Part shown: in pieces, positions 37,311-51,897 of the stretch
Numbering within the stretch: the first letter of the stretch is position 1
Layout of the letters: each line of letters starts with the position of its first letter
NCBI GenBank assembly: GCA_034008185.1
Contig: CM067084.1
Coordinates: 74,056,255 to 74,120,254, forward strand
Reading direction: 5' to 3'
DNA: 64,000 nt
Origin: Gorsachius magnificus
Lineage: Eukaryota > Chordata > Aves > Pelecaniformes > Ardeidae
Notes under the pieces: generated by a model
Told to the model about the DNA's origin: nothing
Seen by the model: only the letters and a program-made list of their open reading frames with translations
Databases searched by the model: none
Program-made: the position numbers and the translations under genes

Positions 37311-40300
37311 CAGCTGTGCTCCCTGAAAGATGATGAAGATGCAGAGCAAAGAAAAATGGCAAGGAACAGATTCTGTGGAGAGATATCCAGATTGGGGGAA
37401 AAAAAGGAGGTTATCTAGTTTGAGGGATGTTACTTCTTTTTAAGAACAGCTTCTTGTCTGAATGGCAGAATTTTAGAAATGAAAAGGATTGCTTCCCACT
37501 TACTCTGGATCCTTCTGAGCATGTCCAGGAAAGGTAAAGTGAGATGCTTTACAACCTCCAGGGAGAGGCACTACTGACATCAGGGTGCTGAGCTCTGGGA
37601 ATGCCTTGATTCTCATGGGCAGCCAGAAGTGGGTGGTGGATTCCTCAGGACAGCTCACACAGCTGGGTGTCATCTCTGCCGCATCAGAGGCTGAGGAGAG
37701 GACAAGAAAAAGCAAATTCCACCTACTAATGTAGTGTTGTACTGAGGTGCTGGGAGGACAGAAGGGTGCGAGGTTGGTATCATCTTGAGGGATGGGTAGG
37801 TTTTGGGGAGGAGCAGTATCACTGCGAAGGAGGCAAGCAACCGTGCTGAGGACAGGCACTGCAGGGGAAAAAAGACCAGTGAGGGGAAAGTGGTACATGA
37901 ATTGGCAAAACACATGCAATGGGAAGGGCTGGAGCTTGACAGACCTTGACAGTGCTAGCACAGCCCCTACAAAGGCATGTCAAGAGCATTAGATAATGAA
38001 AAGCTTGGTGCCAAAGCATGTCTCTAATTAATTACTGCATTTGGCACAGTAATCCCTCTCAAATTGACTTAATGCTCAGTTCAAGAAGCATTGGAAACTC
38101 TGGCAGGGTTGGGTTGCCCCGACGGTGGCTGCTATTGGGACGCTCCAAGGTGCCCAGCTGGCTCTCCCTGCCTTCTGGGGACAGACAGTGGAAGGTGCCA
38201 GTCGTACTGCTGTGGTGAAAGGGATGGTCTGTCAAAGCAAAGAGCACATAGAGACGGCTCGGAGAGGTTGGTCAGCAGAAGTGGCCTCCAGTAATGACAC
38301 TGGCTTGCTGCTGTGGAGCACCCTCAATTTAAAAGTGATGTTCCTTTCCTTCATTCACCCCCAGCTCATGAACACACTGACCTCCTATTTGTCATAACAA
38401 GTCCCTTATGGGGAAACAGCAAAAACTAGACACAGTTTTCAATCCAAACTGAAAACCTGCTGTCAGGAGCCCAACAGCTAATGAGGGGCAATTTGGATCA
38501 GCCCCTTGGGAGGCTCCTGAAGGAGGTGGCAGCTGGATCAGAACCACAGACATCTTCTGTGAGCTGTGGTTTTGGTTTGCTATGGAGATGGAAGGGCAGC
38601 AGTGTGAGGACAGATCTGGATGATGGGCTCCAGAGTCTGTGCTTGGGCCAAGCCAGCAATGGAACCAAACCATCAATCTGTGGTGCAAGTCCAAGGAGAA
38701 AGCCCCTCAGGGGTGGTGGGACACAGAAGGCAGGGGGGTATGGGGAGGGATGTCTTCTGCATAGCCTGTGCTGTGGTTTTGTGCAAAGGCAGAGAGGCAA
38801 TAAAACCAGAAATGTTTGCTTACTCGTTCTTGTAGGTAAATAGAAAATCCCCTTTTCATTGCTGAAATAACCGATCATCTTGGAGACAGGACCCATCCTG
38901 CTTTCAAAACTATCCAGGTGACTTCAGTCCAACACCTCTAAGGCCTTTGTCTGGAGGTAGGGGAACTTTACTCACATCTCTGTCCTGCATGACCTGAGAT
39001 GGACCCCAAGGGTGCGAAAAGGCAGACTGAGAAGTTCCCATCACTTCCTGCACCTTGGACGTTCACCTCTGCTCCTGCCCCAACACTTACTGCCCCAGCA
39101 CGTGGTAGGACCACTGTTTGGCCATGCGCCACAGCACCAGGGGTACAACACCTGTCTGTAGCTTTGTTCTGAAAGGATGTTTTTAACCCCATTTCAAGGA
39201 CCTGCAGCATCTGCCCACAGATATCTGTCCTGACACACCCGGAGCGATGGCTAATGGTAGCACATGGGCAGGAAAAAAGTAGGATCGCTGGGGAATAGGG
39301 AAATCTCAGGCCACCCTCTCCACCAGATCTAGCATTTTATAAAACTGTCTTTTTTTTTTTTTTTAGCTTAGGGGACTCTCCGTCTTCCTGTGTAAAGTGC
39401 AAATAAAACCCTTCTGCTTTTTGACAGATTTTGTCTGGAGGGAGGTATTGATGTCTATCAATGGAGGCTGTTCAATTGCCTCAGGTAGGTGACACCATCT
39501 GGAAAAGGTTATTTACATCTGCATTTTCTCACAGTTTGGGACAAGGTGATAGTAATGGGAGCGAGTCCTTGGATAGCAATGGAAACTTCAGACTTTACTC
39601 GATATCACAGCTGTAGAAGTGGGGCATTATCTCTAACAAGTGCTTTTTTAACCAACAGGAAGTTTTTCTTTACAAGTAAGCAGCAATGTTCACTATGACA
39701 GTTTATCTTTGGGGTAAGCCTGGGAAGTTTTAGTTTTTAACATTTTTCAGAAATTTGAGGGGACATTTTTTCAAAAACAGCAAAAAAGTTTGAAGAAGAA
39801 ATTTAAATGAAAAATCACTTTTTTACCTTTCTCCAACTCCTTCCCCAGAGAATACCAACCTTAATCCACAGTGTTTCCAGGTCAGAAACTGAATGACTTT
39901 TTGTATCATTTCAAAGAACAGAAAATGGTCAAAACCTTTTTGTGGAGTGCGTAGGCAGAGAAAAACTCATCTATAAGGTTTAAAGTCTAAATTTCACTGT
40001 CATAAGACAGTGAAGAAACATGGCCTATTCATCCAAGCAGTAGACTGAAAGATTGGTTTATTTTTTTATTTCCTTCCCAAGCAGTTTTGCTAGTCCGTAA
40101 ACCCCTGTAACTGATACACGGGTCAGTTTGTGGAGCGACCCCCAGGCTCAATTGACAGTGCCATTATTTTGGGGGTTTTTGCCTTTCCTAGGCCTCGCCA
40201 GTAACAGATACGTGGAGACAGAGGGGATAGCATGAAATGCCTTAAACAAATGCTTTCATTAATGCACATCCCACAAGCCACAAATGCTCCAGGGGACTTT

Positions 40301-41932
40301 TGCCAAGGGTTGCTTAAACATCTTTTCCAAGAAACAGCCCCTCTTCATCATCATCCTGGCCCCTCACAGCCCAGCGGAGGGTTAGGAAGGTCTGGGAGAC
40401 ACTGTGCTCCTGAGGGCACTGGGAGGGAGGAAGATGAAGGACTGGAGATTCCTGCCTGGGACCTCAGGTGGTCGTGCATGACCATGGAGGGGTGGGAGGA
40501 CCCCCCCTCCTCTCTGGGCATGCAGTATGATTGCACATGCAGAAGCACATGAGTGGGGCTGCTGGCAGGGATGTGCGGGAAAGCAGGTTTCTGCACCAGG
40601 ATCCTTCAGATAAAAATGTCCCAGCTCTGCTTTCCCCCACGACTATCAACCTGCTTCTTGGCCATGAGCCTCTCCCTTGCTTTCCCTGCTTCGAAACAAA
40701 AGGTCTGTTCAGGGAATGTCAAAGTGCACCTGGATAAAAATGAAAAAAAGCCATCATCTTTCCCTCTGCTCCTCTTAGGGTGTCTGAAAGGGCATTCTCA
40801 GCATGCAAAAAAAAAAACCTGCTGACTTCACACTCTGCTAGAGAAGGCCATTTGAAACCAACAAAAATAATTGTCACTGTGTTTAGCCAGAGTCAATAAA
40901 AGCACTAAGGGCCTGGCAATGTCAAACCCGGGAGAAAATAAATTGCCAGTTCATGAGCACTCCCTACAATGTATCCTAAAAAGAAGTTTTCTTTCCTTTC
41001 TCCTCACAAAAAAAATGATGGGGAGGGAGAAGGAGAGAGCTGAGACGGGGGAGAGCCTGGCAACATATATTTCATGTCTAATGATATTGTTTTAGTGGTG
41101 AGCAATAAACTGTGGGGTCTTGAATGATAGCATAGGAAAGAATAAATAAAAGCACTGCTCACACTGATTGCCTCTTGGATCACATAGTAAATCTGAAGGA
41201 AAATGTCTTATTTGTAGGGACAGGCAAAAAAAGTTGCAAAAGCAATGGAGTGACATGACCTATCTTTTCCAAAATGCCTATGATTTTGGATGCCCAGCCT
41301 GAGACACAGTCAAGGGGCTTGACTGAAGAAAGGGGAAGAGCTCAGAACAATCTCCAAACTGCTGGTATGTTTTAGCCCTGAAAAATGAAGGTGCCTAGTG
41401 CTACACCTATGGAGGATCAGACTCGGGAGAATCAGACTCTCCATAATCATGCCTGGTTTTACTCCATAGCTCTGCCCATCTCACTAATAGCATTGCCCCC
41501 CCTTTACAAATCTTGCCTCACTTAAAGCCATCAGCCACTTTTGAAAACCAAAGCCAAAACCAGAGTTCTAATAGTTTCCAGAGGTCATGAGAGCATGAGG
41601 GAAATCCACGTCTAAGTGATCTTTTATTGAATGTTTTTACAAAATTAAACAGAATATGGTAGAATGTAGAGACGAAAAAGTCAGGCAGAAAATAAACAGT
41701 GCTGTTTGTGTTTCCTTTTCGGTGTTGTTTACCCTTACCCTGGTAACCTCCTTCTATTTTAGCCTTGTTTGTCTTAGCAGCATTAGGTTTACAACATGAA
41801 GGACTTCATTTTCAACCTGAAGCAATGTCTTGGATGTTGTTAGACACCCATACAGACCTTAGACATGCGTGGCGTTTATGGGCCCACCTCTGAACACCCT
41901 GCTCAGTGCATGAAAGACAGTGAATGTGCTTT
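37311..41932. other. Unique noncoding DNA, no gene recognised
   Basis: No exon is supported. Frames of 120-153 codons at 37500-37961 and 38481-38896 are Pro/Ser/Cys-rich and overlap each other on opposite strands, as expected for chance frames in a locally GC-richer stretch. A T run lies at 39350-39364. Confidence 0.6.
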
Positions 41933-42009
41933 AGCAGGGAGTTGGACTAGATGATCTCTGGAGGTCCCTCCCAAGCCTTGCCATTCCGTGATTCTGTGAT
42001 TCTCTATGA
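41933..42009 (+). mobile_element. CR1 LINE 3' tail fragment
   Basis: GCAGGGAGTTGGACTAGATG, ATCTCTGGAGGTCCCTCCC and GTGATTCTGTGATTCTCTATG are the terminal ~77 bp of a CR1 element, including two to three octamers. It carries no coding sequence. It is the TGGACTAGATGATCTCTGG tail type. Confidence 0.93.
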
Positions 42010-45000
42010 AGGACACACTGCCCCAGTGATACTGACTGGTGTCATCTTTTAATTGTTTTAAGCAAAAAATACTCAGTGAGTCCAGAGTGATCTAGCAGCT
42101 AACCCAGAAAGCTGAGGAGCCCTGGAGGAAAATTGGCAGCACACAGAAGCAGGGGTGGGGTTGAAATGAGGCAGCCAGTGACCACTTCTTCTTTGGAAAT
42201 ATCCCAATAAATGGAAGGTGCTGGCCAGTAAGCAGGGAAGGGAGATGGATCTATGGTGTCACTTTGGCCCATCTGCCACAGAGACCTTGGTACCTCCAAG
42301 AAAGGAGAAACAACCCATTCAAACAAACAGAGGTAGAAATAACATCTTCTCTCTCCCAGGGCAAAAGGCCTACATTGCTTGGACAAGGTAGCCACCATTG
42401 CACCCTTGGGTCTGGGTCTGTTCAATCTTCTGCTGAAGAAGATTGAACAAAAAAGTTGTTTTTCTCTTGTTCACCTCTACCATTCCTTGGCTACCGACCC
42501 AAGTGGGTTTCACAGAGGCAAAATGAGTTTTCACAGAGAAAGGCAAAAGGCTGAATACACAGCTGCCCAGTGCTAGAAAATACCCACTGCTGCATGCAAA
42601 GCCTCGTACAACATTTTTAATTAGATGTGACAGCTCAGGGTTCAAGCATGTGAGGAATTCCAGGCTAGATGAAAAGGGACCGGGCAGAGATCAACAGGGA
42701 TAAAGAGGCATCGATAAGGAGAAGGACCTGCTTAATCTTGTTTTTTTTCTCTGTTTATTTATCCTCTGTCAGCAGTGCTCTCCTGATCAAACACACAGGC
42801 ATGTAGAATCCAGTGCACTTACTCCTTACAACACGATGATAACAACAGAGCCAGTGCTCACATCCCCATCCACCCCATCCCTTGGCAAACAGGGTCTTCT
42901 GCTGGCTGACACACAGCAATCGTTGCCCATGTTTGCTCTCTAGCGCTCATCAGCTCGTTGAGGCACTCAGTGTTGGCGTGTCTCCTTTCCCTTCCCTTGC
43001 AGCTGATAGCGAGTGTTGCTCCTCTCCCACACCTTCATGCTTGACAACTTGCATAGTGGCCAGGCTGGAGATCGGCAAGGCAAGTCCATGAGGTGCTGGA
43101 GAAAGGAGATGCTTGGCCCTTCGCCCTCGAGAAGCCCAATTATTCTCAAGTTATTTTTACTCCACGTCTCATTTTATCTTCTTGAGGTGTAGAAATCACA
43201 GTTTGCATTGCCTTTCAAAAAAGGCACTCTGCAGACAAGAATTCGAGGGTCCACAGGGCCTCGTGGAGCTCAACGGGGGAGCACTGCATGCAAGTCAAGA
43301 CAGGGCTGGATGCTCATTCATTAGACCTCATTGTCAGGGTTAAGTGGGGATTTAATCTCTGATTTATACTCTTTCTGATGGCTCTGCTCTATGTCAACTC
43401 CAAATTTGGGCCCAAAATATATTTCTCTGCTCCTTGGGGTTTCACCAGCCTGTTTATACAAAGCGGGTGCGCTGGGCAGCCTCTTCAGTGGAGAGACTTG
43501 TAGGAAAATGTGGCTGGGATTTTCATGAGCCATGGGGCCCAATATTCCCATCTGTACCAGGGCCCTTTCCACTGCCTGAGTACACAATCAAACTAAGCCC
43601 CAGGGCGGTTGCTTGATTTGGAGCAGCTGAGGGTATAGCTGGATTTTTGGAGTGCACACATGCTGTGACTCCAGAGGAGAAACCAGCTTCTAAAGTACAG
43701 AAGATATGGCAGCCCATACTTAGCCATATATTCTCTGAGCTATTTCCACCCCCCCACCCCCGGCTTGTTGAATAAACCTAATTCAAGCAAGGCTATTTTA
43801 AAATATCATTGCATCTATTTCCAGGATGATTTGTCTGCCAAAAGTGTAACATGCCTTGCCTTCCATACAAGGCTTTTCTCCTGAAGATTGCATGAGGTAA
43901 AATATTTCCAGCATTGTCCTAATTACCAGCAATCCCTACCTGCAAATTAGCAATTTCTGTAAGGCTCTAGAAAATATTAGTCATCATAACTGCTAGCCGA
44001 TCATAGGTTTAACTCCCAGTCTAGGTCAATGCAGAGGGAGTTGATGGCATATTTAAGCACTTGCATTGGCAGTGACACTTCTAAAGAGTAAATACAGCAC
44101 TTTCATAAAGCCACATTCATTTCTTTCTAAAATTAGATATTTCATTGAAATACCCAAACTGAACTTAGTCCATTTAGACTGTTGCTGTAGTCTGCAGAGG
44201 CTGCCGGGGGAGTGAGCTGGTCAGTCTTGCATCTTCTGGTGGTGCCTCATCCTTTCTGCTGCCTAAGGAGGAGACCTTGAGTGACCGCATCCCTCGCTTA
44301 AATAACTATACTTGTAACAGATTGATCGGGCCAAGGCATTTTTACAAATGATTTGTTAACCCCCTCGGCACTTTTGAGATAAGCAGAGGCTGCACAGGTG
44401 TTCTATACCAAGAAAGAAATGCTGTTTGCTTTACACATTTCCCGGTGTCCACTGGAGACAGAAGGTGTCTCTGAGATGGTACAGCCAGGATGTCGTTGTT
44501 TATCTTCCCAAAATGGGTTAGGAAAATCTCCTGTCAGGATCACTAGCCAACAAACAGTAGTGCATTTGAACAATGTAGAGCTCCAAAGGTTGCTTTCATA
44601 TATGAGGCTTGTGGTAGATGTGTCCTATTCACAGGTGGGAGGAAGGGTGACAAGGGTTGGCTGTAGCCTGGCTCCTGCATCAGCTGCAGGCAGATTGCAA
44701 ATCCTCAGCTCCTTTGTGGGCATGGAGAAAAGCTGTGTCCTGAGGTTACCTCAGTAAGGATCTTCATAAGAAGAATATGTGAAAAAAAAAAAAGATGCCC
44801 AGGACTTACACATCTCTAGAAGATATTAAAGCTTCATTTTTTTGGCATACTTTCAAAGATTGTCCAAGCAATGGGAGGTAAAAATCCCCAAATTACTAAT
44901 GGTTTTTCACCCATGTGTTCAGTTTCTTGTCAACAGGCTTTGACTTTTTTTATGAAGTGTTCACACTGGGAAAAAAGTCCACTGTCCCCTTCTGATCCTT

Positions 45001-46257
45001 CCCTAAACCTCACCCTTACCATGACCCTTGTTATAGCCCATGCAGCTATCAGAGAGCTGTTGACCACTTCTTATCATATCAGTCATAGTTATCTTATTAT
45101 CACCTTGCTTCCCTTTGTCCAATTAGCTATCTCCATCTCCTGCAGATAGGCACAAGAATCAGATTTCTTAGATGCTACCCTGACACAGATAATAATAACA
45201 ACTATTTTAAGTGCGTTTGGGGCTTGCAGGGGCTGCAGCAGTGAATGGGGTGAGGACTATTATACCAACCTGATGAGCTACCTGGGATCTAGATACACTT
45301 GGGATGAACCGGGGGATTTCGACACAGGCTATTCCTGACCAAGCTACCCTTCCTATCACCCAAAAAATCTCAGCAACTTTTAGTATTATTTAGCTCTGGT
45401 CAGAAGAGAAATACAAGAACCCCAAACAAGCTGGCACTGAACCCCAGCACACAGGATGAGGTCTACTTTGTGTTCCCCCACAGTCTGAGGATATTTGCAT
45501 CCAGAGTTACCTGTTAGAAAAACAGAGCGGCAAGTTGTGAAATACGGATCTAAGTTGAGGTTCAGACCCAGAACTCTTGGTGTATTCAAATCCAAGAGAT
45601 GCAGAAACCAGGAAAAAAAAAGGAAAGAGAAAATGAAGGAAAGGAAGGTGAAGAAGAAAAGGCAGGGGAAAAAAAAGTTTTGCTACATCCTGAAGAAGCA
45701 GGCAAAGCATTTTATTAAACGTTAATGATACATTAATTTTTGGCTGAATGTTTCTTCTGAATTTATCTTTCAACTCCTTTACCTGTATTATTCCTTTGTT
45801 CAATCTAGCTATCTCTTCATCTGCTAAAGAAATACAGCTTCCTGCTATTCTTTAAGTGTAAGGTGCAGCAAGCAATGCCTGCCAAGTATTTTTGCTCCTA
45901 CCGGGGACTCCAATCTGGGCCCCTGTTAGCATTTTCTCCTCTCTGGGTCCTTATCCATGGCTGATACTTATGAATGTACCAAGTGAGAGAAGCATGTACT
46001 TTTGCTTACCCACATACACTGGCACTTCTTGTCCCAGACCCTCCGTGGCCATTTCTATTTTCTGATCTGGCATCTTTTCTGATCCCTTGGCCAGTTTGGA
46101 GCATGCAACGGCTTTTCATTACCAGCGAGTGGTGGTACAATGTGTTCAGCACAGACCAGAGCACAGAACAGGCAAGGCTGTACACAAATATCTCTCCCCT
46201 GGAACTGGAGCCAAACTGGACTAAGGAGGTCTTTTAAGAACTATGTTTGTATTACTG
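42010..46257. other. Unique noncoding DNA, no gene recognised
   Basis: No exon is recognised. A strongly purine-rich tract lies at 45603-45677. The AT-rich stretch 43740-44170 (several AATTAG/CTAATT cores, no open frame) has the look of a possible conserved noncoding element, without proof. Confidence 0.6.
45603..45677 (+). repeat. Purine-rich (GA/A) low-complexity tract
   Basis: About 75 bases are almost all A and G on the plus strand, with only scattered pyrimidines. It is irregular, not a clean microsatellite. Such tracts can adopt triplex structure or come from a decayed A-rich tail; neither is shown here. Confidence 0.7.
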
Positions 46258-46363
46258 ATCACAGAGTCACAGAATCGTTTAGGTTGGAAAAGACCTTGAA
46301 GATCATCAAGTCCATCTGTTAACCTAACACTGCCATCCCACCACTAAACCATGTCCCTGACGA
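46258..46363 (-). mobile_element. CR1 LINE 3' tail fragment
   Basis: ATCACAGAGTCACAGAATCG is followed by TTTAGGTTGGAAAAGACC, AGATCATCAAGTCCATCTG, TTAACCTAACACTGCC and CACCACTAAACCATGTCCC. This is about 105 bp of reversed CR1 3' UTR, the same tail type as the copies at 11.3 and 56 kb but with more substitutions. Confidence 0.93.
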
Positions 46364-49026
46364 CCTTTTAGAAGAAATTACTGTTCTGTCCCATTTCTTC
46401 TACCGAATTTGGCCTGCCTTGCTGTGCACAGGCTTGATGAATGTGCAGCTGGCATGACTGCTTTGCACCCAGTGGCAGGAGAGCACTCACAAGCAAGAGG
46501 AGGAGCCTGATAGTCCACAGTTGCATATGGGTTTTGGAGAACTCATTTCCTTGTTTTCCTGAGAGGTCATGCTCTTTCCACTGCTTGCCTGTGTAAATGG
46601 AGTAAGGGATTTTTTTATTTTTTTTTTTAAAGACTGCTCTACTTACCTGATGCCCTCAATGAACTCAAAGTTTTATCAGCTGGTTTCTGAAAATCAGACC
46701 TGCTGATCCTCCATCAAGACTGGATTCACCTGCAGCAGTCAAAATGCCTCCAAGCACAGCCATGATTTCCATACTAGAAAGGGAGTGTCTGTGTTCACAC
46801 TTGTGTGGATGGTCCACAGATGGTCCCATATGGGAAAGGTGAGGAGCTTGCGCATAAACCTGGTGTCTTCAATTTGACACCCAAAACAAGAAGAAACCTA
46901 AAGTAAGTGTATTATATTTTATATTTATATATATTTACATTAACATGTCAAAGTTTTGCCCAGATAATGCAGAGGTGAAAGCAGAAGCTTTCATTCTCAT
47001 CCTTATGTGGGTGCTCTGAAGATTGACCCAGTTGCAAAGCACTTCACATTAAAATGGTTTGGGGGTTAGGAGACCTGGTTCTTTACTCATCACTGCCTTC
47101 CCACCATGTATATCTAAGAGTGTTCCTCCAAGACAGGTTCCCCCACATCCAGCTCCTAGACTTGGCAGTGTACTGTCTGGTGTTTCTTGGACAGGGATAG
47201 TGACCCTATGGCAGAAATCTTTCGTAAGGAGGAAAACCAATGTAATTTCAAGATGTGGCATATCTTAGTAAGCATGGTTCACCTGATGTCATGAGGCAAT
47301 TTTGAAGATGCTCCAGATGTGTCCATGAACCATAACTCTAGCCAAGGATAACTAAGTAGCACATTAGGCACAGGTATTTCTAATGCAGGCATCTAGGGGA
47401 AAGCGAGATTATTCCCACGTCCTGAGCCCATGACTGTTACTCTGATGAAATACCTGATGATATTCAGACTTTAAACTCCCAGGATAGGGATTGCAGATGT
47501 GTTCTGTATCTACTTAGCATCAGCACCTGACAGGGATCAGATGTCTACAGGAGGATGCTAGATACAAATTACACAATATAAAGAATAAATAAAGGTATTG
47601 CTCAGACAGGTTAAGTTTTTTTAATTGCTCACTTTATTTTGAAATAGCTTTCTGATGAGTGAAGTGCCTTTGCCTTCTCTTGTCCTGTCTCTGAAACTGA
47701 AGGCAATATTTGAAAATACTGAAATTGAGGGACCAGGCTACCCAGACCTGTAAACTGGGCAGTGATAGCAGTGATGCCCCTGTGAACAGACTGATCTTGA
47801 GAAAGTGAACTGATGCAGAGTGAGTTTAAGAACTTTACAGTAGAGATGAGGAAGGATCTGCACGTTATTCAATAAATCTCAAACTCCTGGTGATCCAGAT
47901 GGTCTCTTTGCTCTTTTACTGATGTGTGATCATTAGCAGAGATGTGTAGCCCATCAGTAAATCAACCTAAATACTTTGTTATAATAGTCCTCATTACAGA
48001 ACATTGATAGATTAACTGTGCTCCATTTCAGTTTATGAGTAAAGCTCTTTGCTCTCCCTGGCAGTGTGATTAATGTGAGGTTCACATACTTAACATTAGA
48101 GACCAGTATTTATGGCCTTAAAAACATCAAGAAAAAAGCAAAATGTCTGCCGTGACAGCGTATATAGTACAAGTGTCAAATCTTATCAAGGATCCTCTCA
48201 TCCATTATAGCTTCAAGAGGTGCTATCATTTACCAAGCTGACCTGGCAGACCTCAGAGTTTCATTGTAACATTCTTTGTATGGTAATCCAGTTAAGAGCA
48301 AAATGCAGGCTAAGCGAGACACTTTCATATACTCAGTAAAACCATTATTGGGAAAGAAATCATCAGCAAGCCAGCCAAAGTCATTCTTCTCCAAGGGGGA
48401 AGGATGGAGTCAAACTTTTCCTTAGCTGAGTGAAGTGATTTTTCTCCCTCTCTTGCTGTACAAACTAATTATGAGCAGTGGTGCCGCTACTAATGTGTAG
48501 GTGGTACAAATTTTGGGAGGGCACTGTGTGGTAAGTCTGGGGCATGGTCTGGGCCAAGCCATCACACCAACCTTTGCAACGATTAGAGTTGTTTTCAGTG
48601 ATGCTGTTCTTTTATCAAGGGGGTTGAACCTTAGCGGTCTCTTGCAAGAGAGTTATAATGGGTTTGTCTGCAATGAAGCCTCAAAACTTCAGGGAGCTCA
48701 ATTCCAGTTTATGTTAAACTGATTTCTCTTAAGGAGCTCAGAATCCAAAATCCTGAGCAAGGGAAACAGATGAAATAGTCTCCAGTTTGGTACTCCCTGT
48801 TGCGAGGTCAAACTTCTCAAACAGCCCTGGATTGCCCTCTGCCTCCCGCACACCAGGGTCGTGCCTGTAATACGCATGGTCTCCTAAAGGAGCTGCACTG
48901 CGCAGTGGTTGCCATCACAACATGTTTCATAGATGAGCTCAGAAATAGCTCGACCAGGTTGATTTATTAATATGTTCCTATAATAGGACAGGTGTTACCA
49001 AATGACTAATACCGGCCCTATTCAAG

Positions 49027-49165
49027 ATATCAGTTAAGCACTCAAAGGCACTTAAACACACACATGATTACAGATACCCCTCAGTACCATTGGCTTCAAG
49101 GAGACACCAACATGCAGTTAGACTCAAGCACATGCTTAAGTACTTTCATGAATCAGGACCATTAT
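49027..49165 (+). repeat. Ancient repeat with CACATGCTTAAG units
   Basis: GTTAAGCACTCAAAGGCACTT, CCATTGGCTTCAAGG, CAAGCACATGCTTAAGTACTT and TCATGAATCAGGACC occur in the order of the archosaur repeat ...CATTGACTTCAATGGG...AAGCACATGCTTAAGTGCTTTGCTGAATC-GG. The AAGCACATGCTTAA core is shared exactly with 20785-20905. A partial palindrome centres on TTGGCTTCAA. Confidence 0.55.
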
Positions 49166-51897
49166 TTGATTTGACTACTTGTGGTATTTGTGAAAACACT
49201 GACATATTGCAAAAGTTTTATTGACGTAGGGCTGAGTGATTATTTGTCCAGAAATGTGAAGGGCTATCATCCAGCTTTCTCTCTTTGTCGGAACTGGTTG
49301 AAGAGACACGTCTCCCATGTGCTAAAGGTGAGCAACTGCAAAAAGCTCCAGTGTGCTTTGGTTTCAGTGTACGTTTCAGTGGGTTTAAGGCACACAATGA
49401 CAGGGAGGTTCAGTGATTGTCATTTCTGGGCGTGTTTTGTCATGTCTAAACCCAAAGAAACTATGTGCAGGTTCAGGCTGCGAACCAATAAAGTACAAAC
49501 AACAGATAGGACTACGTTTGGAAGGAAACCATACTGCATTTAAAGATTCAAACAGCTTTATCCACAGGCCTGTCCACCAAATGAACAGGCTGTTTCTCAA
49601 AAGGAAGACTTTAACTGGCGCGATAATATACTACCCAACTTCCACCCAACAGTAGATCCCATGCAAGAGCCTGCAGGCAGTGCTGTTTCACATCACCCCC
49701 ACAATTTGAGGGTTAAAATGCTATCCACCACTAGCTGGGAAAAAGGTTTGGCTACTTTCTGGTTTGGAAAAGTTTCTTTTTTATGATAAAGAGCTCTCAA
49801 ATTCAGCTGTGAGTTGCAGTTAAATCACTGCCTCTAAATGCCTGGAGTCAGCATCAGCTTTCCTGAACTGTGCAGAGATGGGAGCTTGCAAAATGTCTCC
49901 ATTTGATGTAAGGGGAGGGCTTGCAGAGGAGTCACATTTACCCAGAGATTTATTGGGGGAGAGGGCAGGCTTGTGCCAGACTTGAAAGAGAACATGCTTC
50001 TACGAGATAAATTCATTTTCATGTTTATTTATCTAGAGTAGAAAAACGGTCCTGCCTAGTAGAGCATATGCTGGGCGTAATGAAAGACAAACGTCAGCTT
50101 TTGAAGGAAAACACCCATTCATCAAAGGACACGGAAGAACAAACAACTTGTTCATTAAAACACAATTGAAAGGTGGCTTCCCCTCTCCACTCCACCTGCT
50201 TTCCCAAGTTGGGGGTTGCATGGGAAACTGCTGCTCTCCTCACTTTCTACTTACTCTCTGTCTTGGAGCAGATGAAAGGTTGTTCCCATCTCAGAGATGG
50301 GCAAAAAATCCCCCCAAACCTAGGTCCACAGTACTTCACCAGCTTTTTCTTCACTGTTTTGGAGAAGGCCACGTCTGCATTCAGTCCAAGTCTGTTGTGA
50401 CAGATCCTGGCTGAAGGAATGACTCCCTACCTGGGCCAAATACTGGAAGGTGCCCTGTGCTCTCAGCGCGAGTGTTTTTGGTGGGCACTGGAAGCTGGTA
50501 ATATGATACATCCCAAAGATCCCTCTGTATAGGAGGAAGCAATCAAAATCTAAATTTTCCCAGGATGGGAAAGCAATTTCCTCCTCCAGCTGTAAGAACA
50601 GGGCAGATTGAAAGGTCTCAGGGAAAGTAATTATTGCCCTTTGATGAGTCTATCAGGAAGCTGAGACTGGCTCATTGGTGTGAATAAACATTTTTGTCTT
50701 TGACCTAATCGTCTGTGTAAATCCAACAAAAAGAAATTGTCAACGGTGTGCCGAGTATCTATATCCTTGTATGCAATGCTGATTTGTTTTATGAAGTATC
50801 ATGCAGGTATATGGACATAAATAAGTAATAAGTAAAAGAATAAGAACAAAAGGTAGGTATCCCAGAAAAATCCACTAAGGTCTGGGCTCTGACTGGTTTA
50901 TATAGTTTCCCACTGTTCTGTTCATTCTCTATGATTTTTCTGGCCAGTCCTCTGTGAGACTTTTGATTATGTCTGTTTTAATATCAGTCGTCTGCATCTC
51001 TGGAAGCCATAATTAATTAATTTCGGTAAAACCATGAAATATGGCGGAGAAGTACAAGTGTTGCTATGGCTGTCCCTCAGACGGTCTCTTATTACAGCGT
51101 CACACATGAAAGCTCGAGATTAGAAAATGACTGAATCGCTGGTTGATTTTTGCACACTTTTAATATGAAGTCACAGTTCAGTTCAGTCCTTTAAAAAGGG
51201 GTCAGTTGAGCCCAAAAGATCATGTTTACAGTTCCCAGTTGTCAGCAATGACTCGCTGATTAAAAAAAAAAAAGGTGACTTTGAGACTCCTCTTTAAGTG
51301 TAGATTAGATATAAAAAGAAATGAGTGGAAGAGAGAAATTCTGCTTTGCACTTGAAATCTGCAAACTGGACCAGAGAAGGAACAATACAGCTTCAATCTG
51401 GGAACACCTTGTAAAAGCAAAGCTTTGAAAAATGTGGGTAGGTAAAATTACTCACTATCCTGATCGCAAAACATCAGTGTTGACGTTTCTTTGGATGTAA
51501 CTGGAAACTTATTAACGATGATCCACTTTAGCTGGGATTTTCTTAACCTATAAAGTTCAAGTAGCTGTTTCTTCTCCCCAGACCGCTGATCTGGCTTTGC
51601 TGACTCTGAGACTAAATAGACCCCTTGTGCGAGTGACCTTATTGACAACGTTTGGCACATAGGCTTTTATTTTCAAAATGTTAGCAAGCAGACACCCAGG
51701 TTTAACTTGTGACCTATTAATATACCTAGCTGGGACACAGCAAGGCCACAGGCATCTCAAATTGTACATTTGTTTGTTTGAATAGCATACTGCTTTGTGC
51801 CCACGCACAACCAAGCCTGAGAGGTTTGCAGGCCAGGAGGGAGGGGCAGTGTAAGCCGAACTGCCTGGCGAAGAGCTGGGACACGAGGAGGCAGATT

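Noticed and set aside
37500..37961. 153-codon minus-strand frame
   Set aside because: Pro/Ser/Leu-rich chance frame overlapping plus-strand frames; no domain, no splice logic.
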